From contig JACDQD010000004.1 of the NCBI GenBank assembly GCA_019843655.1, positions 30,577,872 through 30,641,871 of the forward strand: 64,000 nucleotides of DNA, written 5' to 3'. Under the pieces are notes generated by a model. It searched no databases. It worked only from the letters and a program-made list of their open reading frames with translations, and was not told the origin of the DNA. The translations under genes and the position numbers were made by a program. The stretch comes from Lethocerus indicus. Lineage: Eukaryota > Arthropoda > Insecta > Hemiptera > Belostomatidae. Shown one piece after another: positions 41,741 through 56,300 of the stretch; position 1 is the first letter of the stretch, and every line of letters starts with the position of its first letter.

Positions 41741-44310
41741 GACTGAAACATAAATGCGAGCCAAAAATGTTAAATATATCCTATAAACCCGTAAACTGGT
41801 AAGTCTAGACAGACTTCATTTCGTACGGCATTTTTAAATGAAATGATTACACCTAAATTCAAACTTGAGCTTACAATTATTGTGACGGGCTGAATAATTT
41901 TATCCTTGTCTAAATTATTCCTGGAGTCCCTATTAATATAAATATAAATATGTATAATAACGGTGCTAGAAGAGATCTATGTCGATTACTACTGAGTGTT
42001 AACAGGATAATATAATACGCGTAACAGGATTTCAGCAGTGTATTTACCCCCCTACGAATTAAGTAAAATAATATATATTGTTGGGAAAGTTATTAGAGGT
42101 TTATTAAGAATTTCTGCTTTATTCTACTGTCGGCAACTTTACCTTTCAAATGTAATTTGTCCTACAGGAAAATTCGACCCATTTAAACAAGTATGTACTG
42201 TGTGAAAACAGAAAGATACCTTCCACTTTGTCATTCATCTTCATTCGGTGTCTTCTTTAATTTAACTCTTGTGAAATCTATTTATCATGTCTTTCTGGCC
42301 CAAGTCCGAACACCATTAAAGTGAGAGTCTATTGAAGAATACCGTACCACTGTTCGGATGCGGGTCACGTCCAGAATTTTAAATTGTCTACGTGACAGAA
42401 TCACCGGGTGATTTTTCCTTCACCCCCTCGGCCAGACCGATGTCGGTTGCATACCCCGCGATAGCCACCCACATAAACGGCGCTCTGATCGATTTAGAAT
42501 ACAATATAAAATTAATATTTGTCTATTGACATAAATCAAACTATTTCCAAGTACTCCAAAACTCTGTATCTACAGTCTACAGTCTGTGAATTGAAGCTTA
42601 TGAATGAATTGAATAATTAGATGAAAAATGAATGACCTTATCTGACTCGTTAAGATGACCCGTTAAATGATGAACCAATGGAGGATTATATCTCTTCATT
42701 CCACTCGTTAGCTCCGTCACTCTCCGAATAATACTTAGGTAATTATTCTGAAACCGTTGATAACTCTTCGCATTCATTCGCAGTCCTCTAGTGCTTTTAA
42801 TAAGTATGAACATCAATTGTTCACTTAGATTTGTCTAAATATAATATGAACTCTGACTAAATATAATTTAAAACATACTAGTCGTGACTTAAAATAAAAA
42901 ATAAAACATAGAATTAATGCAATTCTATGAATATGAATTTTAATTCATACAGTAAATATGCACTGTTTAATTTGAAAAGGAACACGCTTTTCTATAAGAC
43001 GCTCAGTCAATGTTTCCCTCAGGGCAATTTTTGTGAACTCCCTTGAAGAGTAAAAGCTCCGACAGGCCAATCTCGGGGTGTCCTTTCGTAAGGGCGACAT
43101 TTCCGATGGTGTTTCGTGGCTGAGAGCCCAATAATGGGCTTAGATCGTGCATGCAGAAGGAGACCGCGAATGCACCTTTCTCTCTTCAACAATACGTTAA
43201 ACGTATGAAACCTTCTGAAATTCCCCGGGACAAAATATTCTAATCAGAAGAAATCCAGTGGCGTGCGCAAGTGTGCAGCTGAATTCATATGTAAATCTGG
43301 ATGCATAAGACGTGTTTCCTCTATTTCTTACTGGTCACGATTCCTGTAATGGAAGAAGGAAGTCTAGTGCCCCCTTGTTAACCCAAGGTAGTCCCTGGAA
43401 TTGGCAGGTAATACTTTTCGACAAGAACACCCTGTACCCATGCCAATGCGGGGTTCCGTTCCAATAGGCCACTTCAGATATCCGTCCTCCCGCTTGGAAA
43501 ATGCAGAACAAGTTTCTCACTCAGGCAATGCTAATGATAACGACGAGAAGCCGAAACGGTCTAGCGGAGGGCCAAATAAAACTCGAAATGGAAGATAGTA
43601 AGAGTGATAACATTCGAAACCTTCGTGGGCTTCCAAACAAGTATCCCAAATTTCTCAGATTTTACATGAGGTCGTAGTTGAATTATTTGTTGAATAGGTT
43701 GTCAATAACGGATTCATGTTGTTCATCATAGCTGGCTAGAACGGAAATATGACAACAACAACGATAAATCAAATTTGATGTATGGCGCCACTATCTTTAC
43801 CGTTCTTCTCGGTGTTAACCTGAAGAACACCTTTCGGAAAAGTAAATAAACATGGCGGTTATACCTCAGTTGCAAAACAAAAATAAACCAACCTAATCTC
43901 GACGAAATGAGAAAGTTAAATGAAATAAATAAAATCAGTCGCTTATTTAATTCAATTGCCTTCCACAAGATGGTAAAAAATAAAACTAAATAGTTCAACG
44001 AGTTACGAGTGATTAACTAACACAGCGCCTTGTTCCCCAATTTATTCCTGTATTGCCAAATTCCGGACCTAAAAAACGGAACTTAAATATTCTCAACTTG
44101 GTCAAGTAAAAGTAAACTGGCTATAAACGTTATTTTTTGGCACGCGATCGTCGCTAACGACTAGCTCTGACTGCTTATTCTAACAGCTTATTCTGCCGTC
44201 ATGTAACCACTGACGACATTGTACACGATGTTAAAAGAAACCTGGTACAAGGACACAGAAAACATGCAAACTTTCATCGTTTGCGTTAAAATTACTCTTC
44301 TAATCACTGT

Positions 44311-44432
<122 letters not shown>

Positions 44433-47400
44433 CCCCCTATTTCTTCTATTAATATATTGAAATTCGTTCGTTTCGGTTATTTTTTACGCAAAAGCTTTAG
44501 TACTGAGTGATAGTCTTTTAACTCGAAAAACGATTGTTTTATAAATAGACGACGCTAAATGTATTTGACTTTCGTAGCATTTCTCATGAAATGCTAAACG
44601 CCGCATAACTTGAGGAACACGGCATTCAAAAGTTTATGATACTATTAATTCAGTTATGAGAAGAGAAGAATGGTATAATAAACAGAAATTGAAATATTAA
44701 AATGAAAAAGGAAGGCAAGCCCATTTTAAGAAAACCAGTTTTAATTATAAAATAATGTGTCTTTTAATAATAAAAAACGTAGAATCCAATCCCCTGTGAA
44801 ATTGTTGAAAAACTATTGACAATACCAACATTATAAAAATTTAAATCCTTCTACAAGATAGCTTGAATTCGAGGGAAACTCAGCGAGGGAAATTACAGGG
44901 CCTGTAATTCAAAGTTACATATTTATTTTAACGAATTCCAGAGTTGTATATATAATCCCGGCTTGGTTTTGAAGGTGCGTTGCATGTGTATCAACTGGTA
45001 GAATTCATTACAATTCAGCACGAATTCTTGCGCTCTCTCCAACATTTCATTTCGACATCTAGACACTTTTGATTTTAACCATTATTAAACTTTTGGAGTA
45101 ACGAATTTACCTCAACATTATTTCAAATGGCTAATTTCTCGGTACCGTATAATATGAAAAGTTTACAAGTTAATATGCGGAAATATGCATGTAAACAAGA
45201 AATAGAAAAGCACGAATGAATGGATTCTACAGCACAATATTTCTTAATACGGTTAAATAAAAATTGTTCCAAAATTATATATTCTATATCCGGATTGTAT
45301 ACAAATTACATCTAATCTATATATGTACATGAAATACTTCAGTTAATGTCCCATATATAGACACTAATAAATTTAATCAAATTCTTGTCAATTCGGGTGA
45401 GAGCGGAATAAACCGCAGCAAATATTTCTTTCTGACTCTGGTTCCAATTCAATCTGAGGCTTTGTGTCAACTTATGTCAGAAGGCGCCCTCCTGTAAAAT
45501 GGTTCATCCCTTCATAGGAGACGTCATATCCCTCGTCTACTTCCAGGGACATGATTTATAAGACTGTGCCCGAGGGAATACCTACACAAGTTTCACACCT
45601 TTCAATTCCGGACGGGAACACGAAAACAGATTGGCTTAAGGGGTAGTATTCGCAAATTGGAGTAACGTACCAGTTTCAAACAACATCCACCAATCAAAAT
45701 CACCAAAATCAAAATTCCCCCGATGTTATAATTATTACTCGTGTAGTATGTCTGCGTTTGTGTATGTAATCTCGTCAATATAAACATCTATTATATCTAT
45801 TTCATGATAATTTAAGAAAAATAATTTATATTATATTCTTTAATTATTCGATGGAATTATTATGGAAGTATGTGTGTTTAAGTTCAAAAAGCAGGTATTT
45901 GAAATGATCTTAATTCATATTAAATTCCAAAACATGAATGATTGCACTCATTCATGCTGTATTACTACAGTTAGAATATTCTAACTAGACCGCTGCATGC
46001 TAAGTGGAATTCAATACCAGCCAATTTTGCAACAACTCGGTCTCGCCATATGAATAGTGATTTGCATATCAATATTTGACGCAGGAATTAATAATTAACA
46101 GGCACATATACTTTATCGCCTAATATGTTAATCTAATTCTACTTTTATTGGATAATGGAAATGATTTGTAAAAAGGGCCCAATAATAATATGAAATTCTA
46201 ATTGTTTGAAAGAAGTTTTATGGGTAAGTAAATGAAGATGAGTCGATTAGTTGAGATATTAGTTTTTGTAGTTTCTATTCTTCTTCATCCTTCTTTTGTT
46301 TATTAAAATATCTTTTTTCTCCATTTTATCTGTGTTACTTAATGTCCGCATGTTAGTAAGACTTTGTTGTCGGTAGATACAAATAACGAAACCCTAATTG
46401 TGTTGTAATGAATTGGTTGTTATTTTAAAAGTAAAGTCTTATGTTTTTTATCGCTATTGTCCGCAAAACGGAGCTAGGAACGTGAGCTAGGTCCTAGTTA
46501 GTGGTAGATAATGGAACTAGGCAAGAATTATCCAGAGTTGGGCTGTAGTAGCTGGATGCAAACCACTTGCTCGGCTTGGTGGTCTCTGAACGGCCTGTAC
46601 TAAACCAGAACTTGTAAATCGACATTTACGACCTCCTTCAAAATGATCGGCAAACCACAGCTAGTACTGGCACTACCAACTCCACCCACTCGCAAATCTG
46701 ATTTATGTCGTCAATGATACTACCCGCGACTAAACTTGTTAAGTATTATTAAACGAACCAGAGGAATACATAAATTGAACAATCAATTAGAAGTAATAAG
46801 TACATTTCATGGCAGTACTTGTCTTGAACGTTCTAATGATGACGTGAATATTACAATATTATATGTTATGCTATTACTGAACTCAGATAGTGTGGTATTT
46901 TGTAGACACAAATACAATTAATAGGTTGCATATAGGTTATAAAAAATGGCAATGTTAGAATATACCTAGATATATAATGACAGTAATGGTCATTCACCAA
47001 ACGTGTCATTCGAGAACTTGTGAAATTCATTTTGTCGCTAATGCTTATTACTTAATCGGAATATGAACATTATCATCCAAACAAGAAATTATTTATTTCG
47101 GGCAGTTAACTTGAAATTTCCATCTACTATGAGAGCAAGTAAATCGTGGCGAATATTTTGCACACATGTTGTTTCCTTGGAATTTACAAAAACAATTTAC
47201 AAAAAAAAACTCCTCGTGACAAGGTATATATTTTTTGTACAAACTAAAATGACAAATTATTTTTCATTTACTGAATCTAAGTAACAAGTGTCGGACCACC
47301 CCACGAAGTCACTGACATCACTTTTGAAATATTACGATAATTAATTATACTTTGGAGAATTGCTATTGTCAATAAATATTTGTATTGATATTTCTATAAT

Positions 47401-50400
47401 TGTCAATCCAAGGTTGAATACATGTTCGTAAACTACTCCCTCATTATTTATAAATCTCAAATAGGGCATTCATTATATCTTTTTCATTCATTTCAATACG
47501 TAATACAGGAAAATAAACCTATATTTGGTCAGTTAATATGGAGCTGCCAGGAATATTTTAATTTTTAAACTGTTTATTAACGGGTAGTAAAGGACGCCGA
47601 CTTTCGTGGTAGACAAAATTCTACGCGGAAGAAACTCCAATAAAACAAACAAATTTCAACTTTTCAGTACCTCAGAGTGTGTGTGAGTTCATTTAAAGAA
47701 ACTAATGATAAGTGGTTTAAGATTTGTTTTAGAAGAACGCAAGAAAACAAATCATACAACTGTTATAACTGGGAAAAATAAATAAGAAATATCGGTGGAT
47801 ACAACACACGAAATAAAGAAATGGAAGAAATGTGGAAATAAAGGCGATGGGAGTCGGGATAAAGGATCGTTTTCTCGACGATATTGCTGTCCATCACATA
47901 ATATGAAATCCCGGACATGACAAAAAGACAAAAATTCCATGAAATACATGCTAGATGTATATGCAGTGTATGGAAGGTAGGCCTTTGAGTATCCTATAAA
48001 TTCTTACCGATCCCAAAACCAACCGTCCTATTTAAATATCTCGGGTAAAACTCTGTAGGCAGAGGCACTATTTAAATAATCTAATTTAATAGGTGAGGCG
48101 AATCTGTTGATCGAACCACATGGTACAAGACCGAATGACAGAGCAGATTGGCCTCGTAAACGCATGAAAAAAACCTGGGAGTTTCAACCACTACCCGCGA
48201 TTATTACGCTATCACACATTCTTCATCTAACTCTAAAACCGTTTTGGTGGACTCACATGGCGTTGCTCTAGCATAAACTACCAGCCCCATGCTTCTTTTT
48301 GCTAATATGTTCGAAACAATAGCCTCCAGGACTGCTATGATTAGTGGTTAACCAGATTTCACTGGTGGAGTACTTTAAATGGGAGAGGAGTTGTAAATAA
48401 AGTTTACTAATTAAAATTACTACATCACTTTCATTACATAAGAGGTACGTCTCGTATATAACCGCGAGGAGCGTCGGATTAAACTCAGACCAATGTGCAA
48501 AACCACAACTTCAGCAACAAAAAAATTTGTAGCTGAATCTAAACACCCAGGAAAGAATTCATTGTTAGGCAAAGTATAAGATTTTTACGAAAAAACAAGC
48601 ATTATGTCAAAAGCTGGTCGTTCGACATGCCCATTAAAAAGTACACCGTGCTTATTAATGATTGCCAAAGAATGATACATACGGCATTTGGCATGTACAA
48701 TTTCGATGAACGATGGATGACCAATGAGTGTAACAGGTAAGTATGGCTACTTGACTTATCAGAAAAGGGAACACGGAATTATATAGATACCTTAAAATGT
48801 TCGATAAACGACATCAAACATGAAAAGGTTTTATAATTAATGATGTTGTCTTAACTGCGTCATGAAGACATATTTAGAAGATCTTATTGTACGAAGTTTC
48901 ATACAATGCATACAAGGTCCTAACAGAGGGTTCCATTTTGTCGAAGAAAACAAGGTATTCCTCTATGGGAACTCAGCGCACCCCAGCTAGTCGCACCTCC
49001 TAATTCTTATTTTTTAAGCTCTTGTCACAATAACAGCTTTTGATGCTACTTAATACAACCAACTCGCAAACATTAAGTAATCGACATTCTTCGAAGTTTG
49101 AACAGTTTCAAAAACTTGGAAACGCGTCTTTATCATTACATACAATATGTCAAAGTATTCAATGGAGTCAAACTCCTAGCAACTCTCGCAGTTCATTAAT
49201 AATTAAACGATCTGTGAATAAAATAAAATTAATAACGATGATTAATTTTTTTTTAGTTGAAAATAATGTTGGTTAAATTGTTTTATGGGAACATTTGGAC
49301 GTTCCTTTTATGTATTTTAAATGAATAAGAGAGCTTCAGTAAATAAACTTCGACAATATGACTTTCCACATCCAGTATTGTTTGCAGATTACTGAATCAT
49401 TTCCAAAGAAAACACTTTAGAAGTGAAAATATAATTTAAAAAACGTTTCTTGTATTAATGCAGTTCTAATACTCAGTGAAGAGGAGGGAATATAAAGCTG
49501 AATGGGGGGGGGGGGAGTACGAGGTAATAGTTCATTTGAAATAGAACTGGACATGGGACAGCGCGTCCTTTACACGCTCGACAGGTCAAAAGAAGGAGGC
49601 CGAACCGATTTCAGTGAGCGAACCTTTTTCCGCCTCTCCGGACTCAATGGGGAATTCCAAGTAGGAAACAACCCCTGAAACAATTAGATCTCTGACAATT
49701 CGGTCGATTTATTATTCCCAACATCCATTCTTCCTTCTCCTCATTTGGTCTCACATTATTGTATCGTCCAAAAATTTCCTACCTATCGACGGAAAAATGA
49801 GTTACGAGGTGTCCTACTGTATATAATACGTATTCTGTATACTTTTGTAAATAGTTTGTTTCGATTTGTTGCAGAGCATCTTGAATTAAAGGAGGCTGCA
49901 CTGTCTCCCTATTTTTTTATCGCCCTGTGGACTTATCGCCTACCTGTGGGTTGTAGTTTTTCTTTCAAATATAGTCTTCGAAGATGCCCTTATTCCTAAT
50001 TCGTTGGATTGCAGGTTTGATTGTTGTGTTACTGGGGCGGGAGAACATGATAGCTTCCGTCTTTCCCGCATTCGTCTTCCAAAGCTCAAGTTTTATTATT
50101 AGTGTATGTACTTCGTTTTTAATCTATTCAGTGATATCACAGGTGAGGCGCAGCAAAATCGTCGGCGAATGTCCCAGAATTAAACCACTCTAGCGGGGAT
50201 TAGGTCCGAAATATCTATTTCGAAATGAGTAGTGGAGAAAGCAGATATCTCTGAGGGATGTCGAAATATTGAAAGGGGGAGAGATAGATTTATTTACTTT
50301 AACTAGAATGTCTGTTGACGAGGAAGCAGTGGAGAAGTTTGCAAATTCGACTTGAAACTCCAGCCTGGACAATTTTGTAGATAACGCCTTCTATCCACAC

Positions 50401-50779
50401 ACTCAGCGTTTTTGACTGCTTACTGACATTAAAGCAGTAGAAATACCTTGATTTATTATCTCGCGATGTCACTAACCACCATTAGTAATGGGATAATTTT
50501 GAGTGTTTCCTTACTTTACGAAACTTGCACAGGATGTGCTTTCGTCAAAGAGATTTGATGAGATAGGGGTCTGTTAGGTTTCGGGATGGGAACTACTGGC
50601 GTCTTCCAGACAACTACTTTATAAATTATCCTCGCCTAAGATTTTGTTTTATTCTGTTGATATATTTTTCTGTAGATTTACAGGATACTTTTTCTTTATT
50701 TGCAATTTTCCCATATGTTCCCCAGGTTTAAATGCTATACGTTGATATGTTTACTTACGCGAACCCGCCACCCACTTAC

Positions 50780-50793
50780 GTGTGTGTGTGTGT
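50780..50793. repeat. short (GT)n microsatellite
   Basis: About six to seven GT units following acttac. Confidence 0.85.
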
Positions 50794-51049
50794 TTTGGAA
50801 TATTATCAGAAGGCGGAGGGCAGAAAATCTGCCCAATATATTTATAAGAGGTAGGAGAATAATTTACATAGAACGATAAAATAATTTACCTTCTTTTGTA
50901 CAATCGCAGATACATCGAACAAGACTGTGTACACCAGGGAATACCATGGACCGCACTATTCAGATAATTATATTACTGGATCTACGATGGCATCTTGAGT
51001 TTTAGAAATTAACGATATAAAGTGTAAATTTACATTTACAAACATAAAC

Positions 51050-51240
51050 ATATATACATAAAAAGAACATTTGCGTGTACATATATACACGTGTATAAGG
51101 TTTGAATCGGACCGGGACGCCGACGCCGGTAGTACTGAGTAAGTAAGTGGATCTGGGCTTATATATCTATATATATATATAACATCGCCTATAGACGTCG
51201 CCGCCAGTCAGCGCCAGTTCTCAATTGCACAAAAATACGT
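51050..51240 (+). promoter_or_regulatory. candidate CpG-dense promoter with TATA-like tract
   Basis: A local CpG peak (GACGCCGACGCCGGTA near 51117, GACGTCGCCGCC near 51192) surrounds a TATATATA tract at ~51163-51182. About 30 nt further come Inr-like TCAG/CAGTT motifs (51207-51220). It sits exactly at the change from CpG-rich to CpG-poor DNA. It could be a distal promoter for MyD88 (ATG 2 kb downstream) or for an unrecognised transcript. No transcript evidence is available. Confidence 0.3.
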
Positions 51241-53152
51241 TTCAACTTGTTGAAACAGTGCTAAATTTCAACTGTTTTAATTTTCATTGAACTTATAAAA
51301 GCACATTTACTATTCCTGAAGAAAGTAAATTTTTAAAAAACGATTGTAATATAACAAATTTTATCTCAAGCAATGATTCCATACCATTACATGCTCATGA
51401 TCATAAAACAATGATATACTGCGTATATTCCTCACGCATATATACCATAAAAAATTTGGTTATTGTTAGGATACTATACAGTTTCTTTTATCTGCCTTTT
51501 TAAATATCCTACTTATTTTACTTCATTAAACTTTGAGGAAAAGTTACAATATTATACAACTTTGTATTTTTATTCAGATAATTTTTACAGAAAAGTCATC
51601 AATGAGTTTAAGAAATCGGATAAATACAAATTAATAGTAATTCTATTTTTTTATTACCCTTAAAAATGAATAATACCATCATACCATTCATTAGATTTTC
51701 ACTAAACATATTATGCAAAAATCGAATCCTAAATATTTTGACATTGAACACTCTTGTTTGAAAGTAACACTACTGCAAAACAATCATACTAAAACTAGCA
51801 AATATTAATATTATTTAACAAAATCTTTTTTTAGAATTTTCTTAGTAAAAATACTTATTATACTTCAAAAGCAATTATTTATACTAACTAGAATTACAGG
51901 TTGAAAATGTTTTATCATTTCAATAATTAATACACTTTTGTAATCTACAACACTGACTAAAATGAAGTTTGACAGTATGTTTGTATTTTTTAGTTTGATA
52001 TTTTTAATTGTCTTACAGTAATTTAAAATTGGGTATTTGATAAATTAAAAAAAACACAAAAAATTATTTGAAACATTTAAATAAAATTAATATTTCAGAG
52101 TTATTAACTGAATTTTAGAACAAATTTACAGTAATACTTTAAATAGACAGAAAGAGGAACTAAGAACCTAAATAATGTATGCATTTTATGTGCACCACAA
52201 AGTGAAAGAATTGATTTATTTTACAGTGCATAGTTCAGAATATATTTAAAATTAATAATTATATTAGCATAAAACAGTAGATACAATAATGTACACAGGT
52301 TGTGTTTATAGTATTTTTCAAGACAACCTTCTAGTAATACTCCTATTGAGTTCATTAGACTATTAAAAAATTCATCTTTTCCATTTTCATTTCAATGTTT
52401 TCTTTGTTGTCAGTTATGAATAGAAAAAGAGTGAGATTCTCCTGTCCACCATTATACGTATTATTCATTTCCATAAATGTTTCTTTTTTTGGAATTTGCT
52501 TTTTGGTCAGGTGCAATGAGTATGGCACCTGTTATGTGCCATAATATAATTAAGCTCACCATAAAAATAAACTTATTACTACCAAAGGAAGGTTTCCGCG
52601 ACCAGAATTTGAAGTAAACTGTCAATAATCCAATAAGATCATGTAATACAGTGGGGGAAAACAATAAATCTGTCCATTATTCTAACTGTTTTTGTAGTCT
52701 CCTTCCGTTTTGGAATTTTTACTGGTTCATCAGGGCTCAACTCCGATCGGGTAGTGATCGGGAAATTATGATGGTTCGAATTTCAAGCTCTCACTTTCTC
52801 TACCTCTCCCTTTCTTACGTATACATCATTTTTCCCTTACATTTAAACATCATGTAGAATTACATCTTACCACAGTTAAGTAATATCAGCCTGCCATTTT
52901 TTGTTTTACTATAAATTTTCTTCATATACCGCAGAAAATAATAAGCAACACCGAGTTACCGTTTATTAAAATATAGATGAGAATTATTTACTCGAACTGC
53001 GAATAGTTAATTCACTCCACGCCCACAGCGCTGATTGTTTCGACCTGTTGCTCCTAACCTGACTTTTAATATGAGTATAAATTCTGTGTAATCAATTGAC
53101 CTGCCTCGAATACTTGGAAGTGATTTTTCCTTTCAATTAAACAGAAACCCTC
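51241..53152. other. AT-rich region upstream of MyD88
   Basis: 51.24-52.7 kb is very AT-rich and CpG-poor with no supported ORF. From ~52.7 to 53.35 kb CpG density rises again over the probable MyD88 promoter and first exon. Confidence 0.5.
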
Positions 53153-53158
53153 ATGTGA
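53153..53158 (+). promoter_or_regulatory. minimal start-stop uORF upstream of MyD88
   Basis: An ATG immediately followed by TGA lies 41 nt before the MyD88 start codon. Start-stop elements in 5' leaders are known to stall ribosomes. It matters only if the transcript leader includes this position, which the sequence alone does not show. Confidence 0.35.
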
Positions 53159-53198
53159 AAATAACCTCTAACTGTTAAGCATACTGTTCTGCATCGTT

Positions 53199-53338
53199 AT
53201 GGACTTTGATAAACTATCCAGTGAAATTGACTCGGGATTGGAAATACCACTGTTTGCATTAAGACCAAACACTAGACACGCGATTTCTCAACTTCTAAAT
53301 GCAACTAAAGTGATACCTTCGCCCGATGGTCTACAGAG
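53199..53338 (+). CDS. Myd88: MyD88 coding exon 1
   Basis: It begins with ATG in the context catcgttATGg and encodes MDFDKLSSEI, then the first part of the death domain (IPLFALRPNTR). It ends in phase 2 (AG) before donor GTTCGT; the split arginine is completed by the first base of exon 2. The start is chosen because no in-frame upstream ATG continues into this exon. Confidence 0.9.
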
Positions 53339-56300
53339 GTTCGTTTAGTCATTCCATTAATATGATTTCAAAATTGTTCAAAGCAGAACAGAATTAGTCC
53401 ATATCATATGGTAAAAGTAAAGGAGGATTAGTTTGAAGTATATATGATATGGTATGTTATGTGTAGTGAAAGGTTAGGAGAGAACCTCAAAGTGTACAAC
53501 AAAGATCTAAAATAATCATAAATCTAAGGGAAGCAATAATAATTGATATCTGTGTATATGCTACCATGTATAACTGAAGCTATGGTCTGTGATTTATGAA
53601 ATAGGCTACAAATTATTAACAGGGAATAAGTGAAACTGTGATTGGTGAAGTGATGAATCACAAGGTCTTACTGTATATGTAAAAGTTTGGGTTGTCTTAT
53701 AAACCAAGAATTTTGATTTCCATTTTCTTATTCATGATAGTTTAACCTGTTTATTTGTACAGAGCCTGACTGTAGTGAACTATGCAAAATGGGTGATGCC
53801 TTGCCATCTCTCTTAATGACATTATATCTGTACCTCCATACAGATATAATGGTGTAATCATTAAATAGCCCAGTCATAATTGGATTTATAGTGTGAATTG
53901 AACTTTCTGGATGTTAAAATTATCACTGTGCTCCTTCAATCTGGCTTGCCCTAATTCACCACGTACCAAGTTGCTTCATTGTAAAATTCAGATCATTATT
54001 AAAGAAGGGTATTTTCTCCTAGTTCTTTGGAATATATCCTCAGGCAAAATTGATTCTGAACTTATCCACTCCAGAGAGTTCTTTGTACTTATTTTAACCA
54101 AGGCCCTGCATCATAAATTAAGAAATAATAATATGTATTTTATTAATAAATAAATAAATCAGGTGATGAGGTTAACGTAGCATGCATGTTATATATGTTC
54201 AACACTACTTATTCTATTTAGTTTCATTGATCAATTATGAATGTAATTAAAACCTGAACCAAGATAATAAAAACAACAATAGGTGATCATTTTAATAAAA
54301 GAGTATTAATATGCAGTAAATATTTATAGGGTTAAATATTAAATGAGATGTTTCTTGTTGAAGGGATTGGAGAGGGCTCGCAGAGCTGGCAGGAGTTCAA
54401 TGTCCCTTAAATGGCAATTCAGACAATACTGCAACTGTTCTTAACCTTTGGGAAAGAAAAACACATAGTGCTAGTATTAAACAATTGCAGGAATTCTTTT
54501 GTCAACTGGATAGATGGGATGTTCTTGATGATACAGCACCTTTAATTGGTAAATGTAACAGCTTTTAATACTGATGTATTCAATTTTATATTTCATATTT
54601 ATTTATTTATTTTAATTATTAAACATAATAATTTAGAGAATGATATTAAGGAGTATTTAAGAAGAAAGGAAGGTATCACCAAATGTGAACGTGATCAATG
54701 GGAAGCAGATGCTCAAATCCTTACTGTTGGTAATTATGACCTTCATTCGTTATGTATTAATGAATTCTATTTAATAAGAACAAAATTCAGAAATATAACC
54801 ATTTAAAATGTTGTTTGTTTTGAACTCTTGTTTTTGATTTTTCTCAAAGTTTGTAAAGCTTTCAGTACTTTCAATAATATTTTTTAGATAAAACAAAAAT
54901 GATAACTTTTTATTAATTATTTTATATTCTTTTTATTTTAAAGTATTGAGATTGTTACATCCATATTCATGCACTTATACAATTTGGTAAATTTCTAATT
55001 TTTGAATTATAAATTTTAATATTTATCTGCTAAAATAATACCGATTTTTATTTATTATAATACCCTTCCATTATTGTAAATAAATAATGATATTTTGGTA
55101 ACCACAGATGATACATACAGGATTGAACAAGGTCTTCAACCACAGCATTATGATGCTTTTCTTCTTTTTGCTGAAGAAGATAAGGAGTATGCAATGATGA
55201 CTCTTGACATATTGGAAAATCAGCATGGATGTAAAGTAATTAAAATTACACTTTTTAAAACTTTTTTATCAGTATAATAAATTTAATTTTATTTAGTATA
55301 ATAGTTGGGTTTATATTTATTTTTATGAAGTACTGATTTAAACTTTCTACTATTTCTCATTGTTGTCATACAACATAATTCATAGAAAGAATAATTGATT
55401 AAATTTCACTTATAACCCAGTTACATATTTTCTTTAATTTATATGTGTATATTTTTAGCTGTGCATGAAGGACAGAGATTTAGTTGGAGGGATACTTTTT
55501 GAACATGAAGCAATAATGCATCTTATTGCAGAGAGGTGTAACCGTTTAATTATCATTATTTCACCAGCCTTTCTAGAGAGCCAATTTAATAAATTCTTTG
55601 TCATATTTGCACAGGCAGTAGGAATTGGTAAATTAACAAAATTGATTTGTATTATAGATTTCAATTTGTACATATACATGTTGTAGGTTATTTAAGTATA
55701 TTCATGTGCTTAATTTCTATTAATTTAATATGAATGTGACTCACGTGTACTTGTTTTATTTTTGCTCAGAACAAGGGAAGAGGAAGATAGTACCATGTAT
55801 GTTTGAAAGATTCAACCTGCCTTCACAGCTTAAACATTATTATATACTTTACTATAATGAAAGAATCCCACAATCTCGTGCAAGTGGTGATTTTTGGATT
55901 AAGCTAAGCAAATCTGTTTTGAGGCACTCATCACCTTTAATTCACCGCAGGTATTCTGTTCATATTACTTTTTTAAGGTATATAAGGAAACAACAATTTA
56001 TAATACTCTCAATATTAGGTGACATTCTCTTATTTTAAAATTTATTATTGCTGCAAATGTTAACTTCCTATCATTCAGGCTTCAATTTAATAGTAGTAGC
56101 TTTTATTATTGTTGAATTGCGTACATTTTCAGGATCCCTCAGCTGTGTGAAGGCGCAACGAAAGAAATTAGAGAGCAACTTACTAGTGAGCCTGTGGAAT
56201 CAAAAGACCTTAATTTTGATTGCAAAAAGGTTGAAAAGCTTCCAGAAGAACCTGAATTACCTCGTTCAAAGGACCCACCGAAGGACACAGCTGTAGGAAA

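Noticed and set aside
41369..41753. Proline-rich plus-strand ORFs
   Set aside because: They are antisense shadows of the GC-rich mGluR-like exon.
49745..50193. Two successive plus-strand ORFs (84 and 69 codons)
   Set aside because: The first has no ATG start in good context, they are in different frames, and I see no splice logic or homology joining them.
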